The notes: a model not told the origin generated them from the letters alone. A stretch of DNA of 36,536 nucleotides from Candidatus Tectomicrobia bacterium RIFCSPLOWO2_12_FULL_69_37 (GCA_001790955.1 MGDP01000126.1:1-36536), one strand, 5' to 3'; positions 27,961 through 36,298 are shown, counted from the stretch's first letter. Translations and numbers: made by a program.

Positions 27961-28824
27961 TCACGGGTTGATCTGGCCGGGCGCCGCCTCCCCTCTCATC
28001 CACTGCGCGATGGCGCGGACCGTCTCGCGCTCCTTCCCCAGGAAGCCGTGGGCGTGCAGGGGCGCGCAGGGCCCCGAGACGGGGGTGTCCCCGCCCGAGA
28101 CCGTGATGAAGTGCTTGCGCGCGCTCTTGGCGAGGCGGGCGTAGGCCGCCTGGGCGCCGGAGTAGGTAGTGGCCCGGCAGGCGTCCTGCGCGTGGTGGAC
28201 GACGAGGACGGGCGAGGCGGCCTCATCCAGCGGCAGGCTGGAGATGGCGTCCATGCTCGAAGTGAGGACGAACCCCGCCACCCGGGGATGCTTCAGCTTC
28301 GTGGAGAGGGAGGCCACGGAGAGCGTCCCCCGGCTGGTGCCGATGAGAAAGATTCGGCGGATTCCCTTCTTCGCCAGATGATCCGCCGCGGCCTGGATAT
28401 CCGCCAGGTGCTCCTCGCCGGTGCGGAAGCCGTCCCCCATGCCGGAGGAATGATCCGAGGGCGCGTCCACGATCGCGGCCACGAAGCCCTCCTGGACGAA
28501 GAGGGGAGCGGTCCGTACCAGGAAGTTGTTTCCCAGGCGGAAGCTGCCCCCCCGCTTGCGGAAGGAGTGGGCGCCGTTTCCGCCCGGGAAGAGGAGGACG
28601 GCTCCCTTCGCCTCCCCGCCGGGCCGTCCCACGAGGATTCCCTGCCGGACGTCCGGGCGGGTGGAGAGGGAGATGAGATTCCACTCCACGAGTTCGCTCC
28701 GGCGCTGCCGCTCCTGGGGGGCGGACCGTTCCCTCCGGGGGGCGCTCCCCGCGGGGCCGGTTGCGGTGAAGCAGAGGAAAACGGCCAGGAGACAGAAGCC
28801 GGGGCGAAGCCGGCGGGGGGTCAT
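27961..28824 (-). CDS. Secreted/exported alpha/beta hydrolase
   Basis: Signal-like N-terminus MTPRRLRPGFCLLAVFLCFTATGPAGSA; AVLLFPGGNGAHSF; nucleophile region IFLIGTSRGTLSVASL; late Asp/His HHAQDAC, PLHAHGF. Confidence 0.75.
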   Translation of the reverse strand: MTPRRLRPGFCLLAVFLCFTATGPAGSAPRRERSAPQERQRRSELVEWNLISLSTRPDVRQGILVGRPGGEAKGAVLLFPGGNGAHSFRKRGGSFRLGNNFLVRTAPLFVQEGFVAAIVDAPSDHSSGMGDGFRTGEEHLADIQAAADHLAKKGIRRIFLIGTSRGTLSVASLSTKLKHPRVAGFVLTSSMDAISSLPLDEAASPVLVVHHAQDACRATTYSGAQAAYARLAKSARKHFITVSGGDTPVSGPCAPLHAHGFLGKERETVRAIAQWMRGEAAPGQINP

Positions 28825-28955
28825 TGAGGGACTCCTCGGATAGGTCTCCCTAGCTCCGGGCCGGAATCGGGAAGATGATATTCTTCTCCCCAAAAGGCCG
28901 CAATGGGTTTCATTTCAAGGGGAGAGCGGGAGAGAGGACGAGGGAATTTCCGCCC

Positions 28956-28984
28956 TTCCCAAAGGCGGGGGGGCGGGGTAGTAT
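28956..28984 (+). promoter_or_regulatory. Candidate promoter of the SRP RNA gene
   Basis: TTCCCA (28956-28961), 17-nt spacer, TAGTAT (28979-28984), 7 nt before inferred RNA start. Confidence 0.45.
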
Positions 28985-28991
28985 GTGCACC

Positions 28992-29130
<139 letters not shown>

Positions 29131-29214
29131 TGCTCCGTCCCCGGGCGGCCTCCGGTCCCCAGGGGGCGGACCCTCTCGCAGGGCCTCTTCCCCCTTCCAG
29201 AGGGTTTCCCCTCC

Positions 29215-30969
29215 ATGGCCTTCATCGGCAGCGCGCGCAAGTGGCGGCCCCAGCGCTTCGAGGAGCTGATCGGCCAGGACCACATCCGCCGCACCCTCTC
29301 GAACGGGCTCGCGGCGGGCCGGGTGGCCGCGGCCTATCTGTTCAGCGGCACGCGCGGGGTGGGCAAGACCACCACCGCCCGCATCCTCGCCAAGGCGCTC
29401 AACTGCGAGTCCTCGGACAAGCCCGTCCCCGAGCCCTGCGCCTCCTGCGCCTCCTGCGCCGAGATCGCCCGGGGGGCCCACCCGGACATCCTGGAGATCG
29501 ACGGGGCCACCTACACCGGGGTCGACAACGTCCGCGAGCTCCAGGAGAAGCTCCAGTTCCGGCCCCTGCGCGGCCGCTACAAGGTCGTCATCATCGACGA
29601 GGTCCACCAGATCTCCCGGGCGGCCTTCAACGCCCTCCTCAAGACCCTCGAGGAGCCGCCCCCCCACGTCGTCTTCGTCTTCGCCACGACCGAGCTCCAG
29701 AAGGTGCCTGAGACCATTCTCAGCCGGTGCCAAACCTTCGAGTTCCGGCGCATCGCGCCCGGCCAGGTGGCGGCCCAGCTCGCCCGCATCGTGAAGGAGC
29801 AGAACCTCAAGGCCGAGGAGGGGGCGCTGCGCCTCATCGCCCGGATGGGGGAGGGCAGCATGCGGGACGCCCAGTCCATCCTCGACCAGGTGCTGGCCTA
29901 CTCCGGAGAGGGGGGGCTCACGGCGAAGGCGGCCGAGGAGGTGCTCGGGGTCCCCTCGTCGGAGGTCTACCGCCGCATCGCATCCGCCGTCGCCGCGCGC
30001 GACGCCCGGTCGGCCCTCGGCGGGCTGGCCCAGCTCTTCGAGGCGGGCCACGACCTGCGGTTCTTCTGCGCAAGCCTCCTGGAGTTCCTGCGCGACTGCA
30101 TGGTGCTCCAGGCGGCGGGCGAGGGTGAGGATCTCTTCGACGCCGGCCCCGAGGAGATGGAGGACCGCCGGGCCATCGCCGCGAAGCTCTCCTTCGCCGA
30201 GGCCCATCAGGCCTACGCCATCCTCCAGCGGGCGGGGGTGGAGCTCCGCAACTCCGATCACCCGCGCATGACCCTCGAGCTGGCCCTGCTGCGGATGTGC
30301 CAGATCGAGCCCCTGGCCGACCTGGGGCGGCTGGTGGAGCGGCTGGAGTCCCTGGCCCCCGGCCCAGGCAGGCCTTCGCCCCCAGCCGCGCCGCCGCGGC
30401 CCCCGGCCCCCGCCGGGAGGACGGAGGAAGCCCGGCCCGCCGCCCCGCCCCCTCCCCGGGAGGAGGCCCCCGCCGCCTCCCCGTCCCCCTCCGCGGGCGC
30501 GCCGCGCGCGCATGCCGCCGCGGTCGCCTCGCCGGACTGGGATCCGGCCGGGGCGCGCCGGATCTGGGGGGAGGCGGTCGCCGCCCTCCGGCCCGCCCGG
30601 CAGGTCCTCTTCAAGGGGGCCGGGCTGGAGTTCGAGGGGCCGGGGCGGCTCCGCCTCCGGGTTGCGCCCGCCAACGGCCTCGCCCAGACGATGGACCTGA
30701 TCCGGGAGACGCTCCCCCTCATCGAGTCCCATTTCGCGCAGCATGGCCCTTGGCCCGTGCGGGTCTCGCTGGAGACGCCCGCCGCGCCGGCCCTGGCGGA
30801 GGCGCAGCCCGGCGGGGACGAGGCGCGGCGCAAGGAGGAGCAGTCGGCGATTCAGGAAGTGGTGGACCTTTTCAACGGCCAGATCGTGGACATCCGCCCC
30901 CACCGGGGCCGCCGGGCGGGGCCCCCCCGCGCGGCGGAGGAGCCGGGCGACATCCAGGGAGAGGACTAA
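29215..30969 (+). CDS. dnaX: DNA polymerase III subunit gamma/tau
   Basis: RKWRPQRFEELIGQDHIRRTLSNGLAAGRVAAAYLFSGTRGVGKTTTARILAKALNC; zinc module CESS..CASCASCAE; start moved in from ORF 28903 because the extension overlaps ffs. Confidence 0.96.
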   Translation: MAFIGSARKWRPQRFEELIGQDHIRRTLSNGLAAGRVAAAYLFSGTRGVGKTTTARILAKALNCESSDKPVPEPCASCASCAEIARGAHPDILEIDGATYTGVDNVRELQEKLQFRPLRGRYKVVIIDEVHQISRAAFNALLKTLEEPPPHVVFVFATTELQKVPETILSRCQTFEFRRIAPGQVAAQLARIVKEQNLKAEEGALRLIARMGEGSMRDAQSILDQVLAYSGEGGLTAKAAEEVLGVPSSEVYRRIASAVAARDARSALGGLAQLFEAGHDLRFFCASLLEFLRDCMVLQAAGEGEDLFDAGPEEMEDRRAIAAKLSFAEAHQAYAILQRAGVELRNSDHPRMTLELALLRMCQIEPLADLGRLVERLESLAPGPGRPSPPAAPPRPPAPAGRTEEARPAAPPPPREEAPAASPSPSAGAPRAHAAAVASPDWDPAGARRIWGEAVAALRPARQVLFKGAGLEFEGPGRLRLRVAPANGLAQTMDLIRETLPLIESHFAQHGPWPVRVSLETPAAPALAEAQPGGDEARRKEEQSAIQEVVDLFNGQIVDIRPHRGRRAGPPRAAEEPGDIQGED

Positions 30970-31286
30970 TGTTCAAAGGCGGCATCGCGAACCTGATGAA
31001 GCAAGCCCGGCAGATGCAGGACCGGATGCAGAAGATCCAGGAGGAGATGGCGGCCAGGCGCGTCGAGGCTTCGGCGGGGGGCGGGATGGTCACCGCCTCG
31101 GCGAACGGCCAGGGGGAGATCCTCTCGGTCAAGATCGAGAAGCAGGTGGTGGACCCGAACGACGTCGAGATGCTCGAGGACCTCGTGCGCGCGGCCTGCA
31201 ACGAGGCGGCCCGGAAGGGCCGGGAGATGATGGCCGAGGAGATGAAGAAGGTCACCGGGGGGATCTCCATCCCCGGGATGATGTAG
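30969..31286 (+). CDS. YbaB/EbfC family nucleoid-associated protein
   Basis: MFKGGIANLMKQARQMQDRMQKIQEEMAARRVEASAGGGMVTASANGQGEILSVKIEKQVVDPNDVEMLEDLVRAACNEA; TAATG overlap with dnaX. Confidence 0.96.
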   Translation: MFKGGIANLMKQARQMQDRMQKIQEEMAARRVEASAGGGMVTASANGQGEILSVKIEKQVVDPNDVEMLEDLVRAACNEAARKGREMMAEEMKKVTGGISIPGMM

Positions 31287-31299
31287 GGAGGAGCGCCGC

Positions 31300-31569
31300 G
31301 TGGCCCGGCTGGCCGCCTCGGGGCTGCGGTGCGGGGGCTGCGGGAAGCCGGTGCCCGCCGGCGAGCCGGTGTGCCCTTCCTGCGGCGCCCGCCTGGAGAC
31401 GGCCCTGTGCGGCCGCTGCGGCTTCCGCGGGCCGCGGGAGGAGTTCCTCCATTACCAGTGCCCGCGCTGCGGTCACCGGGCGGATCTGGGCCGGGGCGGG
31501 CTCGCCGTGGCGGCGGCCGTGGCCGCCGGCCTTCTCCTCGTGGCCCTGGCCTTCGCGCTGTGGAAGTGA
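31300..31569 (+). CDS. Small double zinc-ribbon protein with C-terminal transmembrane segment (GTG start)
   Basis: CGGCGKPV..CPSCG..CGRCG..CPRCG four CxxC knuckles; GLAVAAAVAAGLLLVALAFALWK tail anchor. Confidence 0.75.
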   Translation: MARLAASGLRCGGCGKPVPAGEPVCPSCGARLETALCGRCGFRGPREEFLHYQCPRCGHRADLGRGGLAVAAAVAAGLLLVALAFALWK

Positions 31570-31606
31570 GGCGGCGGCGGGGGGCGCCCCGCCGCGGAGG
31601 ACCGCC

Positions 31607-32215
31607 GTGCCGCTGAGCCGGTTTCCCGCCATCGAGGAGTGCATCGAGGCCTTCCGCCGCCTGCCCGGCGTGGGGCCCAAGAGCGCCCAGCGGATCGTCT
31701 TCCACCTGCTCACCAAGGACCCCGAGGCGGCGCGCCGCATCGCCTCGGCCTGCGCCTCGCTCCACGAGCGGGTGCGGCTGTGCCCCACCTGCGCCATGCT
31801 GGTCGAGGGGGAGGCGGGGGGGGCGGACTGCCGGGTGTGCGGGGACCGGGACCCCTCCCTCCTCTGCGTGGTGGAGGAGCCGGCGGACGTCTTCGCCGTC
31901 GAGCGCGCGGGGGGCTTCCGGGGCCGGTTCCACGTCCTCATGGGGGTGATCTCCCCGCTGGAGGGCGTCGAGGCGGAGGACCTCACCATCCGCCAGCTGG
32001 CCGAACGGGTGAAGGCCGAGGGGGTGAAAGAGGTGATCCTGGCGCTCAACCCGAACATGGCGGGGGAGGGGACCTCCCTCTACCTCGCGCGCATCCTCAA
32101 GCCGATGGGCGTCCGGGTGACCCAGCTCGCCCACGGCCTGCCCATGGGGAGCCACCTCGAGTACGCCGACGAGATGACCCTCGCGCGCTCCCTGGAGGGG
32201 CGGCGGGAGATCTAA
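31607..32215 (+). CDS. recR: Recombination mediator protein RecR (GTG start)
   Basis: FPAIEECIEAFRRLPGVGPKSAQRIVFHLL, CPTCAMLVEGEAGGADCRVCGDRDPSLLCVVEEPADVFAVERAGGFRGRFHVLMGVISPLEGV. Confidence 0.96.
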   Translation: MPLSRFPAIEECIEAFRRLPGVGPKSAQRIVFHLLTKDPEAARRIASACASLHERVRLCPTCAMLVEGEAGGADCRVCGDRDPSLLCVVEEPADVFAVERAGGFRGRFHVLMGVISPLEGVEAEDLTIRQLAERVKAEGVKEVILALNPNMAGEGTSLYLARILKPMGVRVTQLAHGLPMGSHLEYADEMTLARSLEGRREI

Positions 32216-32261
32216 GAGCGCCGCCTCCCGGACCGGCCCGGTTCCCGCCCTGATGCCCGCT

Positions 32262-32289
32262 GCCGCCCCCGCCTGGGCGGCTTTTTTTT
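32262..32289 (+). terminator. Rho-independent terminator downstream of recR
   Basis: GCCGCCC CCGCCT GGGCGGC followed by TTTTTTTT. Confidence 0.85.
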
Positions 32290-32437
32290 CTTGCCTTGGG
32301 ATCGAACCTTTCCCCGCGTCCTCGTGTTACCCAGTCGAGTCCGCAGAATGGCCGCGTCGCGGGGACGCGGCATTGGATGTCCCATCGGCCGCCGGGGGAG
32401 TCCCCTGGACGGCCCAAAGGCGCACGGAGGTTTTCCG

Positions 32438-32716
32438 ATGGCTCAGCGTGTTCTCAAGGTCGCCGCACTCATGGCTCTCGTGGTGGGCTTCACGGCGTCG
32501 AACGCCCTGGCGTTCTCCTGCCCGAAGCTGATCGCCGCGGGCCGCTCCCTGGCCGCCAAGGCCATGGGGAAGGACAAGACCGACGCCGCGAAGCTGCTCG
32601 ATGAGGCCGATGCGGCCCACAAGGACGCCGTCGCGATGAAGAAGGCGGCGGGCCACACCGATTCCATGAAGAAGGCCACGGACGCGGTGTCCATCCTCGC
32701 CAAGGGCATGAAGTAG
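32438..32716 (+). CDS. Small exported helical protein of unknown function (92 aa)
   Basis: MAQRVLKVAALMALVVGFTASNALA|FSCPKLIAAGRSLAAKAMGKDKTDAAKLLDEADAAHKDAVAMKKAAGHTDSMKKATDAVSILAKGMK; Sec signal-peptide pattern, RBS GGAGG. Confidence 0.75.
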   Translation: MAQRVLKVAALMALVVGFTASNALAFSCPKLIAAGRSLAAKAMGKDKTDAAKLLDEADAAHKDAVAMKKAAGHTDSMKKATDAVSILAKGMK

Positions 32717-32724
32717 GCGCCCCG

Positions 32725-32771
32725 GCCCGGGGTCCCGGCGCGTTCCGGGGCCCCGGGCTTTCCTTTTCCGG
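32725..32771 (+). terminator. Rho-independent-like terminator
   Basis: 14-bp stem GCCCGGGGTCCCGG / CCGGGGCCCCGGGC, loop CGCGTT, followed by TTTCCTTTTCC. Confidence 0.7.
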
Positions 32772-32781
32772 GGACCCTCCG

Positions 32782-33492
32782 ATGGCCCTCCGGGGATCGC
32801 TTGCGGCGGCCTTTCTGGCCGCCTTATTCGCCTTGGCGGCGCGGGCCGACGGCGCCGGGGCGCACCGCTCTCCCTCGCCCGCCCACGAGCAGGCGGTGAA
32901 GCTCTACAAGGGCGGCCAGCATGTGAAAGCCTTCGCGCTGGGGGAAGAGGTGCTGGCGGACTACCGCCGCAAGCTCGGGCCGGGGCATTCGCTCGTCGGC
33001 TCGATCCTGAACGACCTGGCCATGATCCGCCTCGCCCAGAAAAGGGCGGGGGAGGCCGAGGGGCTCCTGCGGGAGTCGCTCGCGGTCTACGTGCGGGCGG
33101 ACGGGGAGGATCATCCCCACGTGGCGATGGTCCTGACCAACCTGGGCTGGCTCCACGAGTCCCAGGGGAGGGCCCAGGCGGCGGAGACCCTCTACCGCCG
33201 GGCGCTGTCGATCCACGCCCGATACCCCGGTGAGGCGGGGCCCGAGGCCGCCGCCGCCCTGGCCAACCTGGCCGCCCTGCTCTTCAGCCGGCGGGAGTAC
33301 GCCGAGGCGGCTTCCCTCTTTCTCCGGGAGGTCGAGGTCCTCGAGCGCCAGCCCAAGCCGGACCCAGGGGCGGTCGCCCTCGCCCTCGAGAACCTCGCCG
33401 TCGTCTACGCGGAGATGGGGGACGCGCCGGAGGCCGCCCGGGCCCGGGCGCGGCTCGCCGCGCTCGGGAAGGGAGCCCCCCCGGCGCGCTGA
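32782..33492 (+). CDS. Tetratricopeptide-repeat protein with signal peptide
   Basis: Repeats such as AMIRLAQKRAGEAEGLLRESLAVYVRADGEDHPHVAMVLTNLGWLHESQGRAQAAETLYRRALSIHARYPGEAGPEAAAALANLAALLFSRREYAEAASLF. Confidence 0.85.
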   Translation: MALRGSLAAAFLAALFALAARADGAGAHRSPSPAHEQAVKLYKGGQHVKAFALGEEVLADYRRKLGPGHSLVGSILNDLAMIRLAQKRAGEAEGLLRESLAVYVRADGEDHPHVAMVLTNLGWLHESQGRAQAAETLYRRALSIHARYPGEAGPEAAAALANLAALLFSRREYAEAASLFLREVEVLERQPKPDPGAVALALENLAVVYAEMGDAPEAARARARLAALGKGAPPAR

Positions 33493-34323
33493 CTACTTCT
33501 TGAGCCGGATGGAGAGTATCTTCACGTCCTGCTTGGGCGTGTTGTTGGATCCTACCTCGGCCGACCCGATCTTCTCCACCACCTCCATCCCCTTCACCAC
33601 CTTGCCGAAGACGGTGTGCTTGCCCGCGAGCCAGGGGGTGTCCGCCATGTTGATGAAGAACTGCGAGCCGTTCGTGTTGGGGCCGGCGTTGGCCATGGCG
33701 ACGACGCCCTTGGAGGGGGCGCGGGACTTGAGGGAGGGGCTGTAGCTGTAGCCCATGTTCTCGTAGGCGCCCTTGAGGGTGAGGCTGTTCAGCTGCTTCT
33801 GGATGTCCTCTTTGCGCTTCTCGAACTCCTCCTGGTTCGCGATCTTCATCCTGCGCAGGAGGGGGATGAGGACCATCTGGTTGAAGTCCTCCTGGCTGCG
33901 GACCAGCAGGTGGGGATGGAGGCTGCCGTCCTTCTCCACCGCGGAGAGCTTCGCCAGGCCCAGCGCGTCGGCGTTGATCTCGTCCTCGAACTTGTAGCCC
34001 GGCCCGCCCGAGCCGTTGCCGTTGGGGTCCCCCCCCTGGATCATGAAGTCCTTGATCACGCGGTGGAAGACGAGGCCGTCGTAGAAGGGCCGCTTGGCCT
34101 TCTTCCCCGTCTTGGGGTCCGTGAACTCCTTGCGGCCCTCGGCCAGCTCCACGAAGTTGGCGACCGTCTTGGGGGCTTCCTTCTCGAAGAGCTCGATGTA
34201 GATGTCGCCGTGGCTGGTCTTGAGAATGGCGACGGGGTGAGAAGGGTCCTCGATCTTGAAGTCCTGGGCGGGGGCGGATCCGCAGGCGAGCAGGATGAGG
34301 GCGAGCGCCAGGAGCAGCCTCAT
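33493..34323 (-). CDS. Cyclophilin-type peptidyl-prolyl cis-trans isomerase, exported, with ~70 aa insertion
   Basis: MRLLLALALILLACGSAPAQ; AILKTSHGDIYIELFEKEAPKTVANFVELAEG; FHRVIKDFMIQGGDPNGNGSGGPGYKFEDE; MANAGPNTNGSQFFINMADTPWLAGKHTVFGKVVKGMEVVEKI. Confidence 0.94.
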   Translation of the reverse strand: MRLLLALALILLACGSAPAQDFKIEDPSHPVAILKTSHGDIYIELFEKEAPKTVANFVELAEGRKEFTDPKTGKKAKRPFYDGLVFHRVIKDFMIQGGDPNGNGSGGPGYKFEDEINADALGLAKLSAVEKDGSLHPHLLVRSQEDFNQMVLIPLLRRMKIANQEEFEKRKEDIQKQLNSLTLKGAYENMGYSYSPSLKSRAPSKGVVAMANAGPNTNGSQFFINMADTPWLAGKHTVFGKVVKGMEVVEKIGSAEVGSNNTPKQDVKILSIRLKK

Positions 34324-34562
34324 GCGCGTTCTCTCCGTGGTGGAAGCGGCGGTGGCGCGCGGGCGGTGCGCGCCGGGGGCCATTCTACGGGCTTTGGGGC
34401 GGGCCCGCCAAGCTCCGGAACCGCCCTCCCCGGCCGGAATCCCCGGCCGGCGATGTCAGCTTGAAAACGCGGGAGAGGCCCGCTTCGTTCCCGGCCGGCG
34501 AAAGATTCCCCGGCGCCCCCGCGGAGGGGGGCCCCTGGGGGGCGGGCGGCCGGCGGGGCTGG

Positions 34563-34568
34563 TATAGT
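34563..34568 (+). promoter_or_regulatory. Candidate -10 box TATAGT upstream of the UGSC selenoprotein gene
   Basis: TATAGT 50 nt before the ATG; no clear -35. Confidence 0.35.
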
Positions 34569-34617
34569 GGGGGCGCATGGCATTCTTCGGCGCCGCGGGA
34601 CGAGGAGGAGAAGAGGG

Positions 34618-36288
34618 ATGGACCCCAAGACTGCCGTTCGGGACGGGAAAGGCCTGGCCACCCTGCGGGTGCTCAACCCGGTCGCCGCGCGCAAGTTCCG
34701 GCCCGTTGCGCCGGCCAAGCGGCACGCCGACCTCTCGGGCAAGAAGATCGGCCTCTACTGGAACTACAAGAAGCACGGCGACGTGGCGCTCCGCCGGGTG
34801 AAGGAGCTTCTCTCCGGGCGCTACGAGGGCATGCGCTTCGAGTGGTTCGAGACCGGGCCCGTGAACGAGGCGGCGGAGGAGTGGCTCGAGAGCGTGCGCC
34901 TGAGCGGGGTGCAGGGAGTGGTGGCCGCCACCGGGGACTGAGGGTCCTGCACATCGTGGTTGGTCAGAAACCACGCGGGCATCGAGGAGCTGGGAATCCC
35001 GGTCGTCTCCATCGTGCAGGACTACTTCCTGGAGGACGCCAAGGCGAGCGGCCAGGCCTACGGGCTGGAGAGCCCGGCCCTGGCGGTGACCCCGGAGGTG
35101 TTCACCACCCTGACCGCCGAGCAGACCCGGGAGGCGGCCGAGCGGCTCATCGAGGACGTCGTCCGCGGGCTGACGAGTCCCCGGCCCGAGCCCCGGGGCG
35201 AGGTGGTCCGGAAGGTCACGCCCCACGGGCCCGAAGACGGGGTCCTCGCCTTCGGCGGGGCGGACCTGCTCGAGTGCCTCCAGAAGATGAACGACCGCTT
35301 CCTGGAGTGGGGGTGGAGCGACGGCTTCCCGCTCATCCCCCCCACCGAGGAGGCGGTCGCCGGGATGCTCAAGGGCACCCGGCGCGCGCCGGACGACACC
35401 GTGGTGGAGAGATTCGTCCCCGGCAACGCCCGGGCCACGGTCCGGGACATCGCCGTCAACGCGGTGATGGCCGGCTGCCGGCCCGGGTTCCTGCCGGTGG
35501 TGCTGGCCGCCGTCGAGGCCATGCACCATCCCGAGATCAACCTGCGGATGTGCACGGTGTCCACGGGCGCCCACGCCCCCCTCTTCGTCGTGAACGGGCC
35601 CGTCGCCGGGAAGCTGGGCGTCAACGCCGGCTCGTGCGCCCTGGGGAACGCCGGGCCGGGCGGGCTCTCCTTCCCGAACGTCGCCATCGGGCGGGCGGTG
35701 CGGCTCGCCCTGATGAACGTGGGGGGGGCCTACCCGGGCATCCTGGACCAGGACACCATCGGCTCGCCCGCCAAGTTCAGCATGGTCCTCGCCGAGAACG
35801 AGCGGGAGAGCCCCTGGGAGCCCTACCACGTGGAGAAGGGCTTCCGGGCGGAGGAGAGCACCGTCACCTGCTTCTACGGCCACTCCCTCATCGAGATCGC
35901 CGACCTCGAGAGCGAGACCGCCGAGGCCCTGATCAACACCATCTCCCTGCGGGTCGCCGGCATCGGCCAGACCATCTTCATCCCCTACTACCCGGTCATC
36001 CTGCTCTCCCCGGCCCACGCCGGGATCTTCAGCCGGGACGGCTGGACGAAGGATGACATCCGCCAGTACCTGCACCTCCACTGCGCCATCACCGCCGAGA
36101 GGTACCGGAAGTCGAAGTCCCTGGCCATGGGCCCGGCGCGGAAGTGGATCGGCGCGGCGGATTCCGACGCGATGATCCGCCTCTTCGAGCGGCCCGAGCG
36201 GATCGACGTCGTGGTCGCCGGCGGGGCCTCGGGGAAGAGCGCGGCCTACCTGGGCCTCTTCCCGAAGCCGTACCCCGTGAAGGGCTAA
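34618..36288 (+). CDS. UGSC-type selenoprotein (in-frame TGA 34939-34941 = Sec108) fused to a ~330 aa C-terminal domain of unknown function; 556 aa
   Basis: ORFs 34567..34941 and 34960..36288 share a frame; readthrough gives ...SGVQGVVAATGD-U-GSCTSWLVRNHAGIEELGIPVVSIVQDYF...; RBS GAGGAGGAGAAGAGGG; SECIS-like hairpin follows the TGA. Confidence 0.9.
34946..34979 (+). promoter_or_regulatory. SECIS-like (bacterial selenocysteine insertion) stem-loop
   Basis: CGUGGUU (34955-34961) loop GGUCAGA (34962-34968) AACCACG (34969-34975); loop begins 20 nt after the TGA; possible lower helix CCUG (34946-34949)/CGGG (34976-34979). Confidence 0.75.
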
Positions 36289-36298
36289 GGGGGAGGGG

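Noticed and set aside
29215-30969. Programmed frameshift producing gamma and tau forms of DnaX
   Set aside because: No A-AAA-AAG or long A/T run found in this GC-rich coding sequence.
30297-31286. ORF in the ybaB frame extending ~670 nt into dnaX, suggestive of a frameshifted DnaX-YbaB fusion
   Set aside because: Upstream part is Pro/Gly/Arg-rich junk in an alternative GC frame; no slippery heptamer or A-run; normal TAATG coupling explains the junction.
34939-34941. Interpretation of the TGA as a simple nonsense mutation/pseudogene
   Set aside because: The exact U-G-S-C context, uninterrupted reading frame for 449 further codons, and a correctly spaced SECIS-like hairpin favour Sec recoding; only homologue and sel-gene checks can close this.
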